A stretch of 8,497 nucleotides of DNA from WHSM01 sp050701635. Its GTDB lineage: Bacteria > Actinomycetota > Actinomycetes > Mycobacteriales > Micromonosporaceae. The stretch is taken from contig JBOGDF010000248.1 in assembly GCA_050701635.1 (NCBI GenBank), forward strand, positions 1 through 8,497, given 5' to 3'. Below are positions 1-5,369 of this stretch, piece after piece. Below the pieces are notes generated by a model. It did no database searches and had not been told where the DNA came from. It was given only the letters and a program-made list of their open reading frames with translations. The translations under genes and the position numbers were made by a program. Position 1 is the first letter of the stretch. Each line of letters opens with the position of its first letter.

Positions 1-254
1 GCCCCACCCCGCCGGTGACCCCGCCGCCCCCGAGCAATCCCCCGCCGACCCAGCCTCCACCCGTGACGCCGCCACCTGTCCCGCCGCCGGTCGACCCGCC
101 GACGCCCACCACGCCACCGAGCCGGCCGCCGTGGCTGCCGGACCTGCCTGATCTGCCTGATCTGCCCGACCTGCCGGACCTTCCCGAGTTGCCGTGGCCG
201 CCAGGCCTCCCCAGCCCGTCCGAGCTGCCCGAACCGTTCGATCCGACCGACTGA
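1..254 (+). CDS. Proline-rich protein, C-terminal end only (partial)
   Basis: The frame is open from the left edge (reading P-T-P-P-V-T-P-P-P) to the TGA at 252-254, so only about 83 C-terminal residues are present. The GTG at 15-17 is an internal valine rather than a likely start, because the Pro/Thr pattern continues upstream of it. The visible part is a low-complexity Pro/Thr/Val stretch, then six LPD/LPE tripeptides, then an acidic end (ELPEPFDPTD). It contains no membrane segment, catalytic motif or sorting signal. Such tails occur on secreted or cell-envelope proteins and on long cytoplasmic regulators of actinomycetes, so function cannot be assigned. It converges with the gene ending at 287, with 32 bp between them. 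I am fairly sure it is coding, because repeat codons differ while the peptide repeats exactly. Confidence 0.65.
   Translation, partial: PTPPVTPPPPSNPPPTQPPPVTPPPVPPPVDPPTPTTPPSRPPWLPDLPDLPDLPDLPDLPELPWPPGLPSPSELPEPFDPTD
135..188 (+). repeat. Six tandem 9-bp units encoding Leu-Pro-Asp/Glu
   Basis: Six consecutive 9-nt units encode LPD five times and then LPE. Third positions vary between copies (CTG/CTT, CCG/CCT/CCC, GAC/GAT), so the peptide repeat is kept while the DNA drifts. It lies in the tail of the partial proline-rich protein and continues less regularly as LPWPPGLP. Confidence 0.85.
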
Positions 255-309
255 CCGCGCGCGGTCGTCAGCCTCTCGGGTAACCCTCAGACCGTGACCG
301 CACGCGGTC
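253..309. repeat. Two near-identical 14-bp GC palindromes between convergent genes
   Basis: GACCGCGCGCGGTC (253-266) is a perfect palindrome that overlaps the last bases of the stop codon of the left gene. GACCGCACGCGGTC (296-309) differs at one base and lies in the last codons of the minus-strand gene. The copies start 43 bp apart. Each could form a 6-bp GC stem and act as a bidirectional terminator for the convergent pair, but no T-tract follows either copy. A protein-binding site is an alternative. Confidence 0.5.
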
Positions 310-706
310 GCGGGCTGGGCCGGCGACGTGGGGTACTGACACGCGGCTGCGGCACCACCGACAGCGGCGGCGAGCCAGCCACGGCCGGTACGTCAGCGGT
401 GGGGTTGCCGGAGCCGGCGGGAGACTTCGGCAACCCCGCTGGCGTGCCCGTGTCATGGGCTACCGCAATGGCGCGCTCGGCGAGCCATCGTGGGACGCAG
501 GGCGCGATCGCACCACATCCGGGGCAAGGCTCTCCCGGTGGTGTGGCGGGGTGCCGCGCCAGCACAGGCTGCGCGCTCCGCCACAACAGTGGGTCCGCGA
601 TCTCGGCCGGCGGCTGGGACGACAGATCGTCCATGCCGCCGGTCTGACCCGCGTCCGCCACGACCACAGGCTTCCTTCCGCGTTGTGATCGTCGCCGAGT
701 GGCCAT
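287..706 (-). CDS. Small hypothetical protein with CPGCG...PC cysteine motif
   Basis: This is a 139-residue protein read from the ATG at 706-704. A TTG two codons upstream (712) is possible, and an internal ATG at 634 (Met25) is a third option. The N-terminus is basic (MATRRRSQRGRK). A conserved-looking core spans about residues 36-85: WRSAQPVLARHP, then C61-x2-C64-x5-C70, then RWLAERA. The pattern of an aromatic/Ala helix, a Cys pair and 'PC..R.LAERA' resembles small uncharacterised actinobacterial proteins that I recognise only by pattern. The three visible cysteines are one short of a standard four-Cys zinc ribbon. The tail (about 90-139) is Pro/Arg-rich and probably disordered. No good Shine-Dalgarno sequence precedes the ATG. 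A TAGCGT hexamer ends five bases before it, so leaderless expression is possible. It lies 190 bp downstream of egtA on the same strand. Function unknown. Confidence 0.6.
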   Translation of the reverse strand: MATRRRSQRGRKPVVVADAGQTGGMDDLSSQPPAEIADPLLWRSAQPVLARHPATPPGEPCPGCGAIAPCVPRWLAERAIAVAHDTGTPAGLPKSPAGSGNPTADVPAVAGSPPLSVVPQPRVSTPRRRPSPRPRAVTV

Positions 707-896
707 ACACAACGCTATTTCTCATTCACAACCAGCCAGCGCACTAGCTGTGCGGGTATACAGCATTTCACGTCACTCGATCGTGGCAACCCTCAGACGA
801 TTTTTCGTCGGAAATAGACATTGACACAGCCGCGGTGCGACAAGTCCGGCGTGGCGGACCGAAGACCGCCATTCGATTCACCGCGCTGACCAGCGG
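707..896. other. Intergenic region between egtA and the small Cys protein
   Basis: This 190-bp non-coding stretch is clearly AT-richer than its surroundings. It holds a hairpin-forming inverted repeat, GACGA-TTTT-TCGTC (796-809), 88 bp past the egtA stop, which could mark the egtA 3' end although no T-tract follows the stem on either strand. On the minus strand it also holds TATACC (770-765 region) and TAGCGT just before the ATG at 706. Either could be the -10 of a promoter for the small gene, but no convincing -35 accompanies them. GCAC-TAGCT-GTGC (741-753) is a short dyad. Confidence 0.35.
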
Positions 897-2141
897 TTAT
901 GCCGGTGCCGGGGCCTTGGGCCGGGAACGTACCGGGGCGAACGCATCGTCCGCGGGACACAAGCCTCGTACCGTGTAGCGGTCCACGAAGCCGACCACCG
1001 CGGCCCGGATTTCGGCGGCCACCGGCATCCGGCCCAGTGCGTCGATCGCCGCTTCGAAACACGTGATCGCCGCCGCCCCCAGCAGCGGGTCCGACAGCCC
1101 CTTGCGCGCCGCGCGTACCCAGTCCTGGTGCCGGCGTAGCGACCGCAACGGCTCGCACGCGGCCGCCGCGACCTCGGCCGCCACCGGGTCGTCCAGCAGC
1201 GCCGTGGTAACCGCCAGTGGCACCACCCAACCATCCGCCGGCTGGGCGTCGATCATCCGGAACTCCAGGTAGCCATGCGGGCGTACCGGGGGTACCAGGG
1301 TGCCGAGGTGCAGCTCGAGGTCCGCCAGCTCCGGCGCCCGCGGTCCCGCGCCGCGCAACCAGTCGCGGAAGGTCATGCCGTCGCCGGCCAGCCACGGCCA
1401 GGGCGCTTCCTGGCGTACGCAGGCCACCCGGGCGGCGAGCGCGTACCGGGTCCACGCCTGCCGGGGATCGAGATCTCCGCGCGGGGTACGGGTCCGCGAC
1501 GGGTCGGTGGCGAACCGGCGCAGCTGCCGGGTGGAACGCAGCCGTACCCCGGCCGCCGAGCGGCTCGGCGAATTGGCGAACGCGGCCAGCAGCACCGGCC
1601 CCAGCGAGTTGGCCAGCCGCCAGCGCCACCGCAAGCTGGACCAGCCGTCGGACTCGTCGCCGGCATCCAGACAGACCTGTACGGAGGCGGAGTTGCACAT
1701 CACGGCCCGACCGTCGGTGCCGAGCCGGTCGTAGTACGCCTCGAGGGCGGCGTACCGCGGTACGTCGAGCACCCGCGCCGGCTCCCGTATCGCGTCCAGC
1801 CCCGAGCCTTCCAGCACCAGGCCGGTCCCCTCGAACGCCGTACGCAGCAGCGCCATCTCGGCGTTGACCGCCGTGACACACGCGTCCAACGACGCCGCCG
1901 GCGCCGAGCTCAGCTCCACCTGGCCGCCCGGCTCCAGGGTCAGCCTGCCGCCGCCCGGGAGCGGATCACCGAGCCCGTCCAGGAGCTGCTGCAGCCGCGC
2001 CGCGGACGGCCGGCCGAGCGGGTCGGCGGGATCGCGTACCAGCCATTCGAGTTCCACGCCGACCTGACCGATCGGGCCGGTACGGAACCCGGCCGCGCCC
2101 AGGTAGGCGGTGGCTTCAAGCAGGGAGAGGGGGCCAGCCAT
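897..2141 (-). CDS. egtA: Glutamate-cysteine ligase EgtA (ergothioneine biosynthesis)
   Basis: This 414-residue protein belongs to the GCS2-type glutamate-cysteine ligases of the EgtA subgroup. These enzymes use ATP to join the gamma-carboxyl of glutamate to cysteine. In mycobacterial ergothioneine synthesis the product, gamma-glutamylcysteine, is the sulfur donor for EgtB. Visible family motifs are GVELEW (28-33; E30 and E32 are candidate metal/ATP ligands), LEPGGQVELSSAP (69-81), MCNSASVQVCLDAG (148-161), the RWRLANSLGPVLLAAFANSP stretch (about 173-192) and PHGYLEFRMIDAQPADGW (288-305). Length is normal for the family, and a cytoplasmic soluble enzyme is expected. The ATG at 2141 is supported by GGAGG five bases upstream. 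No egtB, egtC or egtD lies on either side, unlike the mycobacterial egtABCDE cluster. The flanking same-strand genes are short hypotheticals. Family assignment is secure. The specific ergothioneine role is inferred from subgroup resemblance. Confidence 0.9.
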   Translation of the reverse strand: MAGPLSLLEATAYLGAAGFRTGPIGQVGVELEWLVRDPADPLGRPSAARLQQLLDGLGDPLPGGGRLTLEPGGQVELSSAPAASLDACVTAVNAEMALLRTAFEGTGLVLEGSGLDAIREPARVLDVPRYAALEAYYDRLGTDGRAVMCNSASVQVCLDAGDESDGWSSLRWRWRLANSLGPVLLAAFANSPSRSAAGVRLRSTRQLRRFATDPSRTRTPRGDLDPRQAWTRYALAARVACVRQEAPWPWLAGDGMTFRDWLRGAGPRAPELADLELHLGTLVPPVRPHGYLEFRMIDAQPADGWVVPLAVTTALLDDPVAAEVAAAACEPLRSLRRHQDWVRAARKGLSDPLLGAAAITCFEAAIDALGRMPVAAEIRAAVVGFVDRYTVRGLCPADDAFAPVRSRPKAPAPA

Positions 2142-2146
2142 AGCAT

Positions 2147-2151
2147 CCTCC
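2147..2151 (-). promoter_or_regulatory. Ribosome binding site of egtA
   Basis: GGAGG on the minus strand lies five bases before the ATG at 2141. It is the strongest Shine-Dalgarno sequence in the window and fixes the egtA start. Confidence 0.8.
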
Positions 2152-2282
2152 GGGACCGACCGAGGGGGTGGGGAAAGCGCAGGGTGAAAGCCAGGCAGGG
2201 TGAAGCGGAGTGTGGGTGTTACACGAGCCAGATGACGTCACCCGCTCCAGCGTCAGAAAGCTGGTTCGCAGGTGTTCGTTCT

Positions 2283-2313
2283 CTATTAGCGGTCCGGCGT
2301 CGCCGCTTGTCTA
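2283..2313 (-). promoter_or_regulatory. Candidate promoter for egtA
   Basis: On the minus strand, TAGACA (2313-2308; one mismatch to TTGACA) and TAATAG (2288-2283) are separated by 19 bp, longer than the usual 17-18. Transcription from here would give a leader of about 130 nt before egtA. That leader contains a perfect TGACGTCA palindrome (2233-2240) and two copies of CAGGGTGAA (2180-2188 and 2196-2204) offset by 16 bp. The roles of these elements are unknown. Confidence 0.3.
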
Positions 2314-2356
2314 GAGGCTGTTCGCAGATTCGGCCATTCGCCCGATAGGTCAGGTC

Positions 2357-2386
2357 AAAAGGCCCGCTGAGCGCCGGTACGGGGCC
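2357..2386 (-). terminator. Weak hairpin plus TTTT after the 76-aa gene
   Basis: On the minus strand, GGCCC (2386-2382) can pair with GGGCC (2365-2361) across a 16-nt loop, followed at once by TTTT (2360-2357). It lies 16-45 bp past the stop of the small gene at 2402. The stem is only 5 bp, so termination would be modest. If real, it separates the 76-aa gene from egtA. Confidence 0.3.
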
Positions 2387-2401
2387 GCTGCCGGCGCCGC
2401 C

Positions 2402-2632
2402 TCAGCGACCCGGTGGGTGGGCTCCCACGTACTCCTCGACCCGGCCCGCGAGCCGGGTAACGCGGTCCGCCAGATCAGCCGGCGGCCGGGCCGCCTGCTC
2501 CGCCGACGAGCGCAGCAACGTCGCCTCGCGACGCAGCTGCGCCAGGTACGAGTGCTCGGCCGGGTCGGGGTAGCGGTAGAGGCGGCGGTACAACCGCCGG
2601 ATAACGTCCGCAAGCTCCCGTCTTGGCTCCAC
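2402..2632 (-). CDS. Small charged helical hypothetical protein (76 aa)
   Basis: The frame runs from GTG at 2632 to TGA at 2404-2402. The protein is rich in Arg, Glu, Ala and Leu and has no proline in its middle part. Residues about 5-20 (RELADVIRRLYRRLYR) and 27-75 (EHSYLAQLRREATLLRSSAEQA...LADRVTRLAGRVEEYVG) read as two or three amphipathic helices with possible coiled-coil character. Codon third positions are strongly GC, as in neighbouring genes, which supports coding. No clear Shine-Dalgarno sequence precedes the GTG. I do not recognise the family. It is divergent from the devS-like kinase (165 bp between starts) and lies upstream of egtA on the same strand, 260 bp before the egtA start. 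It may be a small adaptor or simply an uncharacterised conserved protein. Confidence 0.5.
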   Translation of the reverse strand: MEPRRELADVIRRLYRRLYRYPDPAEHSYLAQLRREATLLRSSAEQAARPPADLADRVTRLAGRVEEYVGAHPPGR

Positions 2633-2692
2633 TCCGTCAGCGTAGAAGCAACCTGCGTTACGGCGCAGTGAAATCTCGGCCGATCAGGTGGC

Positions 2693-2721
2693 CCGTACGG
2701 TTGGCCTGCGCCGCCGTACGG
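2693..2721. promoter_or_regulatory. Paired CCGTACGG palindromes in the divergent promoter region
   Basis: The 8-bp palindrome CCGTACGG occurs at 2693-2700 and 2714-2721, both followed by T, with centres exactly 21 bp apart (two helical turns). The pair lies between the 76-aa gene (start 2632) and the kinase gene (start 2798). The geometry fits a dimeric regulator bound to one face of the DNA. GTAC-containing sequences are common throughout this window, so chance is a real alternative. Confidence 0.35.
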
Positions 2722-2784
2722 TCACATTGCGCTGGACGTTCGGCTATTTCACCGTCCGTCAGGTGCTGGGGGCGGCCGGACCTC

Positions 2785-2798
2785 TACCATTCGGTGCG
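2785..2798 (+). promoter_or_regulatory. -10-like element and leaderless start of the kinase gene
   Basis: TACCAT (2785-2790) ends seven bases before the GTG start at 2798, and there is no Shine-Dalgarno sequence in front of that GTG. This is the arrangement expected when transcription begins at or next to the first base of the start codon. No clear -35 hexamer is visible. A 5-bp inverted repeat, GGACG (2734-2738) and CGTCC (2753-2757), lies upstream. Confidence 0.4.
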
Positions 2799-4558
2799 TG
2801 ACGAGGCAGCCACCCAGCGGGGGCGAGTCGCGCCCTGAACCTGTCGACGACATTCGGGCTTGGGCGAACCTTGGCATCCGTCCGCTCGCTCAGGTGCACC
2901 TCGACACCCTGCTGCAGGAGCTGCTGGGCCGGGTACGCGACGTGACCGCCAGCCGGGAACGGCTGCGCGGCCTACTCGACGCCGTGGTGAGCATCGGCAG
3001 CGACCTCGAGCTACCGGCGGTGCTGGACCGCATCGTCGCCGCCGCCTGCGCCCTGGTCGGCGCGAAGTACGCCGCCCTGGGAGTGATCGGACCCGAGGGC
3101 CGCCGGCTGGTCGCCTTCCACACCCACGGGCTGACCCCGGACCAGCGCACCCGGATCGGCGAACTGCCCCAGGGGCACGGCATCCTGGGGCTGCTCATCG
3201 AGCAACCGCACCCGATCCGGCTCCCCGATCTCTCCGCCCACCCCGAGTCGTACGGGTTCCCGCCGAACCATCCGCCGATGCACAGCTTCCTCGGCGTACC
3301 GATCCGGGTCCGGGACCAGGTCTTCGGCAACCTCTACCTCACCGAGAAGCACGGCGCGCCGACCTTCACCGACGACGACGAGGAGATCACCATCGCGCTG
3401 GCGGCCGCCGCGGGCGTGGCGATCGAGAACGCCCGGCTGTACGAGGAGGGGCGCCGGCGGCAGCGCTGGCTGGAGGTGGCCGCCGAGATCACCGACGTAC
3501 TGCTCGGCGAGGTGGACCGTACCCAGGCACTGGAGCTGGTGGCGCTGCGTGCCCAGCAGTCCGCCGCGGCGAACCTGGCGATCGTGCTGCTGCGGGACGA
3601 GGTCGCGCCGGACCGGCTGCGGCTGGAGGTGGCGGTCTCGCAGGACGGCCCGATCCAGCTCACCGGTCAGTACGTCACGATGGCCGACGACCTGCTGGAG
3701 GCGGTTGTCACCGAACGCCACCACGCGCTGGTCGACGACCTCGGCAAGGTGACCCAGTGGCCGATCCGGGTGGAGAGTGGCCCGGCGGTGCTGGTGCCGC
3801 TGGCCACCGCGGAGACGGTGTACGGCGTGCTCGCGGTCGCCACCCGGTTGGGCTCGTCGGCGGCGTACACCCCGACCGAGATCAGCCTGGTGGAGGCCTT
3901 CGCGGGCCAGGCGGCGCTGGCGCTGGAGCGGGCCCGGGCGCAGTCGGATCGTTCCCTGCTCGCGGTGCTCGAAGACAGGGACCGGATCGCCCGCGACCTG
4001 CACGACCTGGTGATCCAACGGCTGTTCGCCACCGGGCTGCAGCTGCAGAGCGCGATCCGGCGTACCGACAAGGTCGAGGTCGTGGACCGGCTCAACGACG
4101 CCGTGGACGCGATCGACGCCACCATCCGCGACATCCGTGCCAGCATCTTCGAGCTGCGCGCCCCGGCGGGCCAGGACCTTCGGGCAGAGCTGCGCGAGGT
4201 GGTACGCGAGGCGCAGGGCGCGCTGGGCTTCGCCCCCCGGGTCACCATCGCCGGCCCGGTGGACTCCACCGTGCCGGACAAGGTACGGCCGGATCTGCTG
4301 GCGGTGCTGCGGGAGGCGCTGACCAACGTGGCACGGCACGCGCACGCTCTGCAGGCCTCCGTCACCATCACCGTGATCGACCACGCCCTGGAGCTGACCG
4401 TCGCCGACCAGGGCATAGGGCTACGGGACGCGCCACCCGGCGGCGGGCTGCGCAACATGCGGGAGCGGGCCGAGCGCCACGGCGGCGACTTCCAGGTCGG
4501 CACCGGCGACGACGGGGGTACTCTGCTGCGCTGGCAGATTCCGCTACGCGCAAGCTGA
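2798..4558 (+). CDS. devS: DevS/DosT-like heme GAF sensor histidine kinase
   Basis: This 586-residue kinase is close to the length of mycobacterial DevS and DosT (about 575). Order: N-terminal helix (about 30-60), GAF-A (about 65-215), GAF-B (about 228-380), HisKA_3 dimerisation/phosphoacceptor domain with DRDRIARDLHDLVIQRLF (H402), and an HATPase with N-box LREALTN (N510), DQGIGL (537-542), GGGLRNMRERAERHGG (548-563) and a GTLLRWQIPL end. In GAF-A, FPPNHPPM places H158 at the proximal heme-ligand position (DevS H149), and GNLY gives Y180 at the distal gas-contact tyrosine (DevS Y171). At DevS E87 this protein has G95, as in DosT. These alignments are from remembered sequences. There is no membrane segment, so it should be a cytoplasmic O2/NO/CO sensor that phosphorylates DevR. 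The probable partner devR is convergent, 75 bp downstream. The GTG start looks leaderless. Confidence 0.93.
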   Translation: MTRQPPSGGESRPEPVDDIRAWANLGIRPLAQVHLDTLLQELLGRVRDVTASRERLRGLLDAVVSIGSDLELPAVLDRIVAAACALVGAKYAALGVIGPEGRRLVAFHTHGLTPDQRTRIGELPQGHGILGLLIEQPHPIRLPDLSAHPESYGFPPNHPPMHSFLGVPIRVRDQVFGNLYLTEKHGAPTFTDDDEEITIALAAAAGVAIENARLYEEGRRRQRWLEVAAEITDVLLGEVDRTQALELVALRAQQSAAANLAIVLLRDEVAPDRLRLEVAVSQDGPIQLTGQYVTMADDLLEAVVTERHHALVDDLGKVTQWPIRVESGPAVLVPLATAETVYGVLAVATRLGSSAAYTPTEISLVEAFAGQAALALERARAQSDRSLLAVLEDRDRIARDLHDLVIQRLFATGLQLQSAIRRTDKVEVVDRLNDAVDAIDATIRDIRASIFELRAPAGQDLRAELREVVREAQGALGFAPRVTIAGPVDSTVPDKVRPDLLAVLREALTNVARHAHALQASVTITVIDHALELTVADQGIGLRDAPPGGGLRNMRERAERHGGDFQVGTGDDGGTLLRWQIPLRAS

Positions 4559-4598
4559 CCGGGCCGGGCGGACCGGGCCGGGCGGACCGGGCCGGGCC
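4557..4598 (+). repeat. Three tandem copies of a 14-bp GC-rich unit
   Basis: GACCGGGCCGGGCG is present at 4557-4570 and 4571-4584, and again at 4585-4598 with the last G changed to C. The array begins inside the TGA stop of the kinase gene and fills most of the 75-bp gap to the convergent devR stop. The unit contains GGCC-centred self-complementary parts, so the array could form GC hairpins that slow polymerase from either side. It may equally be a simple slippage repeat. Confidence 0.85.
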
Positions 4599-4633
4599 AG
4601 GGCCGCTCGACACCGTGCCCTGCGGCGATCGGG

Positions 4634-5281
4634 TCAGCCGCGGCCGCCGTGGTCGCCGAACAGCTTGGTCGCCAGCACCGCGGCCTGGGTGCGCCGCTCC
4701 AGCCCCAGCTTCGCCAGCAGACTCGACACGTAGTTCTTGACGGTCTTCTCCGCGAGGAACATCCGTTCGGCGATCTGCCGGTTGGTCAGCCCTTCCGCGA
4801 TCAGCTCCAGGATCTTGCGCTCCTGCTCGGTGAGCGCCGACAGCTCGACCGGCTGGTTGGCGCCACGGCGCAGCCGGTCCAGCACCCGCTGGGTCACCGT
4901 CGGATCGAGTAGCGAGCGACCGGCCGCGACGGTGCGTACCGCCTCCACCAGGTCGTTGCCGCGTACCTGCTTCAGCACGTACCCGGCGGCGCCGGCCATG
5001 ATCGCCGCGAACAGCGCCTCGTCGTCTTCGTACGAGGTCAGGATCAGCGCGCGGATCGACGGGTCCACCGAGCGGATGTCGCGGCACACGTTGATCCCGC
5101 TGCCGTCCGGCAGCCGCGCGTCCAGCACCGCCACCTGCGGCCGCATCGCGGGGATCCGGCGTACCGCCTCCTCGGCGGACGCGGACTCCCCCACCACCTC
5201 GATGTCGCCCTCGCGCTCGAGCAGATCGCGCAGCCCGCGGCGCACCACCTCGTGGTCGTCGAGCAGATAGACGCGGATCAC
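4634..5281 (-). CDS. devR: DevR/DosR response regulator (NarL/FixJ type)
   Basis: Read from GTG at 5281 this is a 215-residue protein. The frame stays open upstream to 5320, but the 5281 start begins VIRVYLLDDHEVVRRG and aligns with M. tuberculosis DevR (217 aa) without offset. The receiver has D8/D9, phosphoacceptor D54 (VAVLDARLPDGSG), T82 and K104. The LuxR-type helix-turn-helix has LTNRQIAERMFLAEKTVKNYVS with K179, K182 and N183, the residues that contact DNA in DevR. T198 and T205, reported PknH phosphorylation sites in DevR, are also present. Numbering comparisons are from memory of the mycobacterial protein. It probably activates hypoxia/NO-response genes when phosphorylated by the convergent GAF kinase. 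It lies 88 bp downstream of an OmpR-type regulator on the same strand, with a probable promoter of its own. Confidence 0.93.
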   Translation of the reverse strand: MIRVYLLDDHEVVRRGLRDLLEREGDIEVVGESASAEEAVRRIPAMRPQVAVLDARLPDGSGINVCRDIRSVDPSIRALILTSYEDDEALFAAIMAGAAGYVLKQVRGNDLVEAVRTVAAGRSLLDPTVTQRVLDRLRRGANQPVELSALTEQERKILELIAEGLTNRQIAERMFLAEKTVKNYVSSLLAKLGLERRTQAAVLATKLFGDHGGRG

Positions 5282-5286
5282 GTCTC

Positions 5287-5350
5287 TTTGTACCCCAGCC
5301 GGACAGCCCACGGCAGGCACTCACGCCCTGAGGTACGGGACTTCGGACCC
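5287..5350 (-). promoter_or_regulatory. Candidate devR promoter with tandem DevR-box-like sites
   Basis: On the minus strand TACAAA (5292-5287) ends five bases before the GTG at 5281, fitting a leaderless -10. No SD better than AAAGAG is seen. The plus strand reads GGGACTTCGGACCC at 5337-5350. Against the remembered DevR box GGGACTWWAGTCCC, one half-site is perfect and the whole matches about 11 of 14. Its centre is 62.5 bp upstream of 5281. A second, weaker copy GGCACTCACGCCCT (5316-5329, about 9 of 14) is offset by 21 bp and lies next to the expected -35 zone. This paired placement resembles DevR-activated promoters in mycobacteria. Confidence 0.45.
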
Positions 5351-5354
5351 GCCA

Positions 5355-5366
5355 CGGCCGCGGCCG
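5355..5366. repeat. 12-bp perfect palindrome after the OmpR-type gene
   Basis: CGGCCGCGGCCG is fully self-complementary and lies four bases past the stop codon of the regulator ending at 5370. It could form a short GC hairpin at the 3' end of that transcript, though no T-tract follows. It separates the regulator from the candidate devR promoter. Confidence 0.4.
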
Positions 5367-5369
5367 GCG

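Noticed and set aside
2147..2167. CGGGACCGACCG near the egtA start as a DevR half-site
   Set aside because: There is a single GGGAC half with no matching partner half at the right spacing, and it is positioned downstream of the likely transcription start.
1275..2348. 357-codon plus-strand frame opposite egtA
   Set aside because: It is antisense to a clear EgtA with all family motifs; its composition (Arg/Gln/Gly/Pro-rich) is typical of a shadow frame in high-GC DNA.
2350..2613. 87-codon minus-strand frame overlapping the 76-aa gene
   Set aside because: It is Arg/Ser/Thr/Cys-rich shadow composition; the alternative frame (2402-2632) has helical protein character and better third-position GC.
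2860..4740. 626-codon open frame on the plus strand
   Set aside because: It is a Gly/Arg/Ala/Pro-rich shadow of the kinase gene, which has clear domains in the other frame.
5282..5320. Longer DevR with 13 extra N-terminal residues
   Set aside because: The GTG at 5281 gives numbering identical to M. tuberculosis DevR, and the extension overlaps the candidate promoter and the weaker DevR-box copy.
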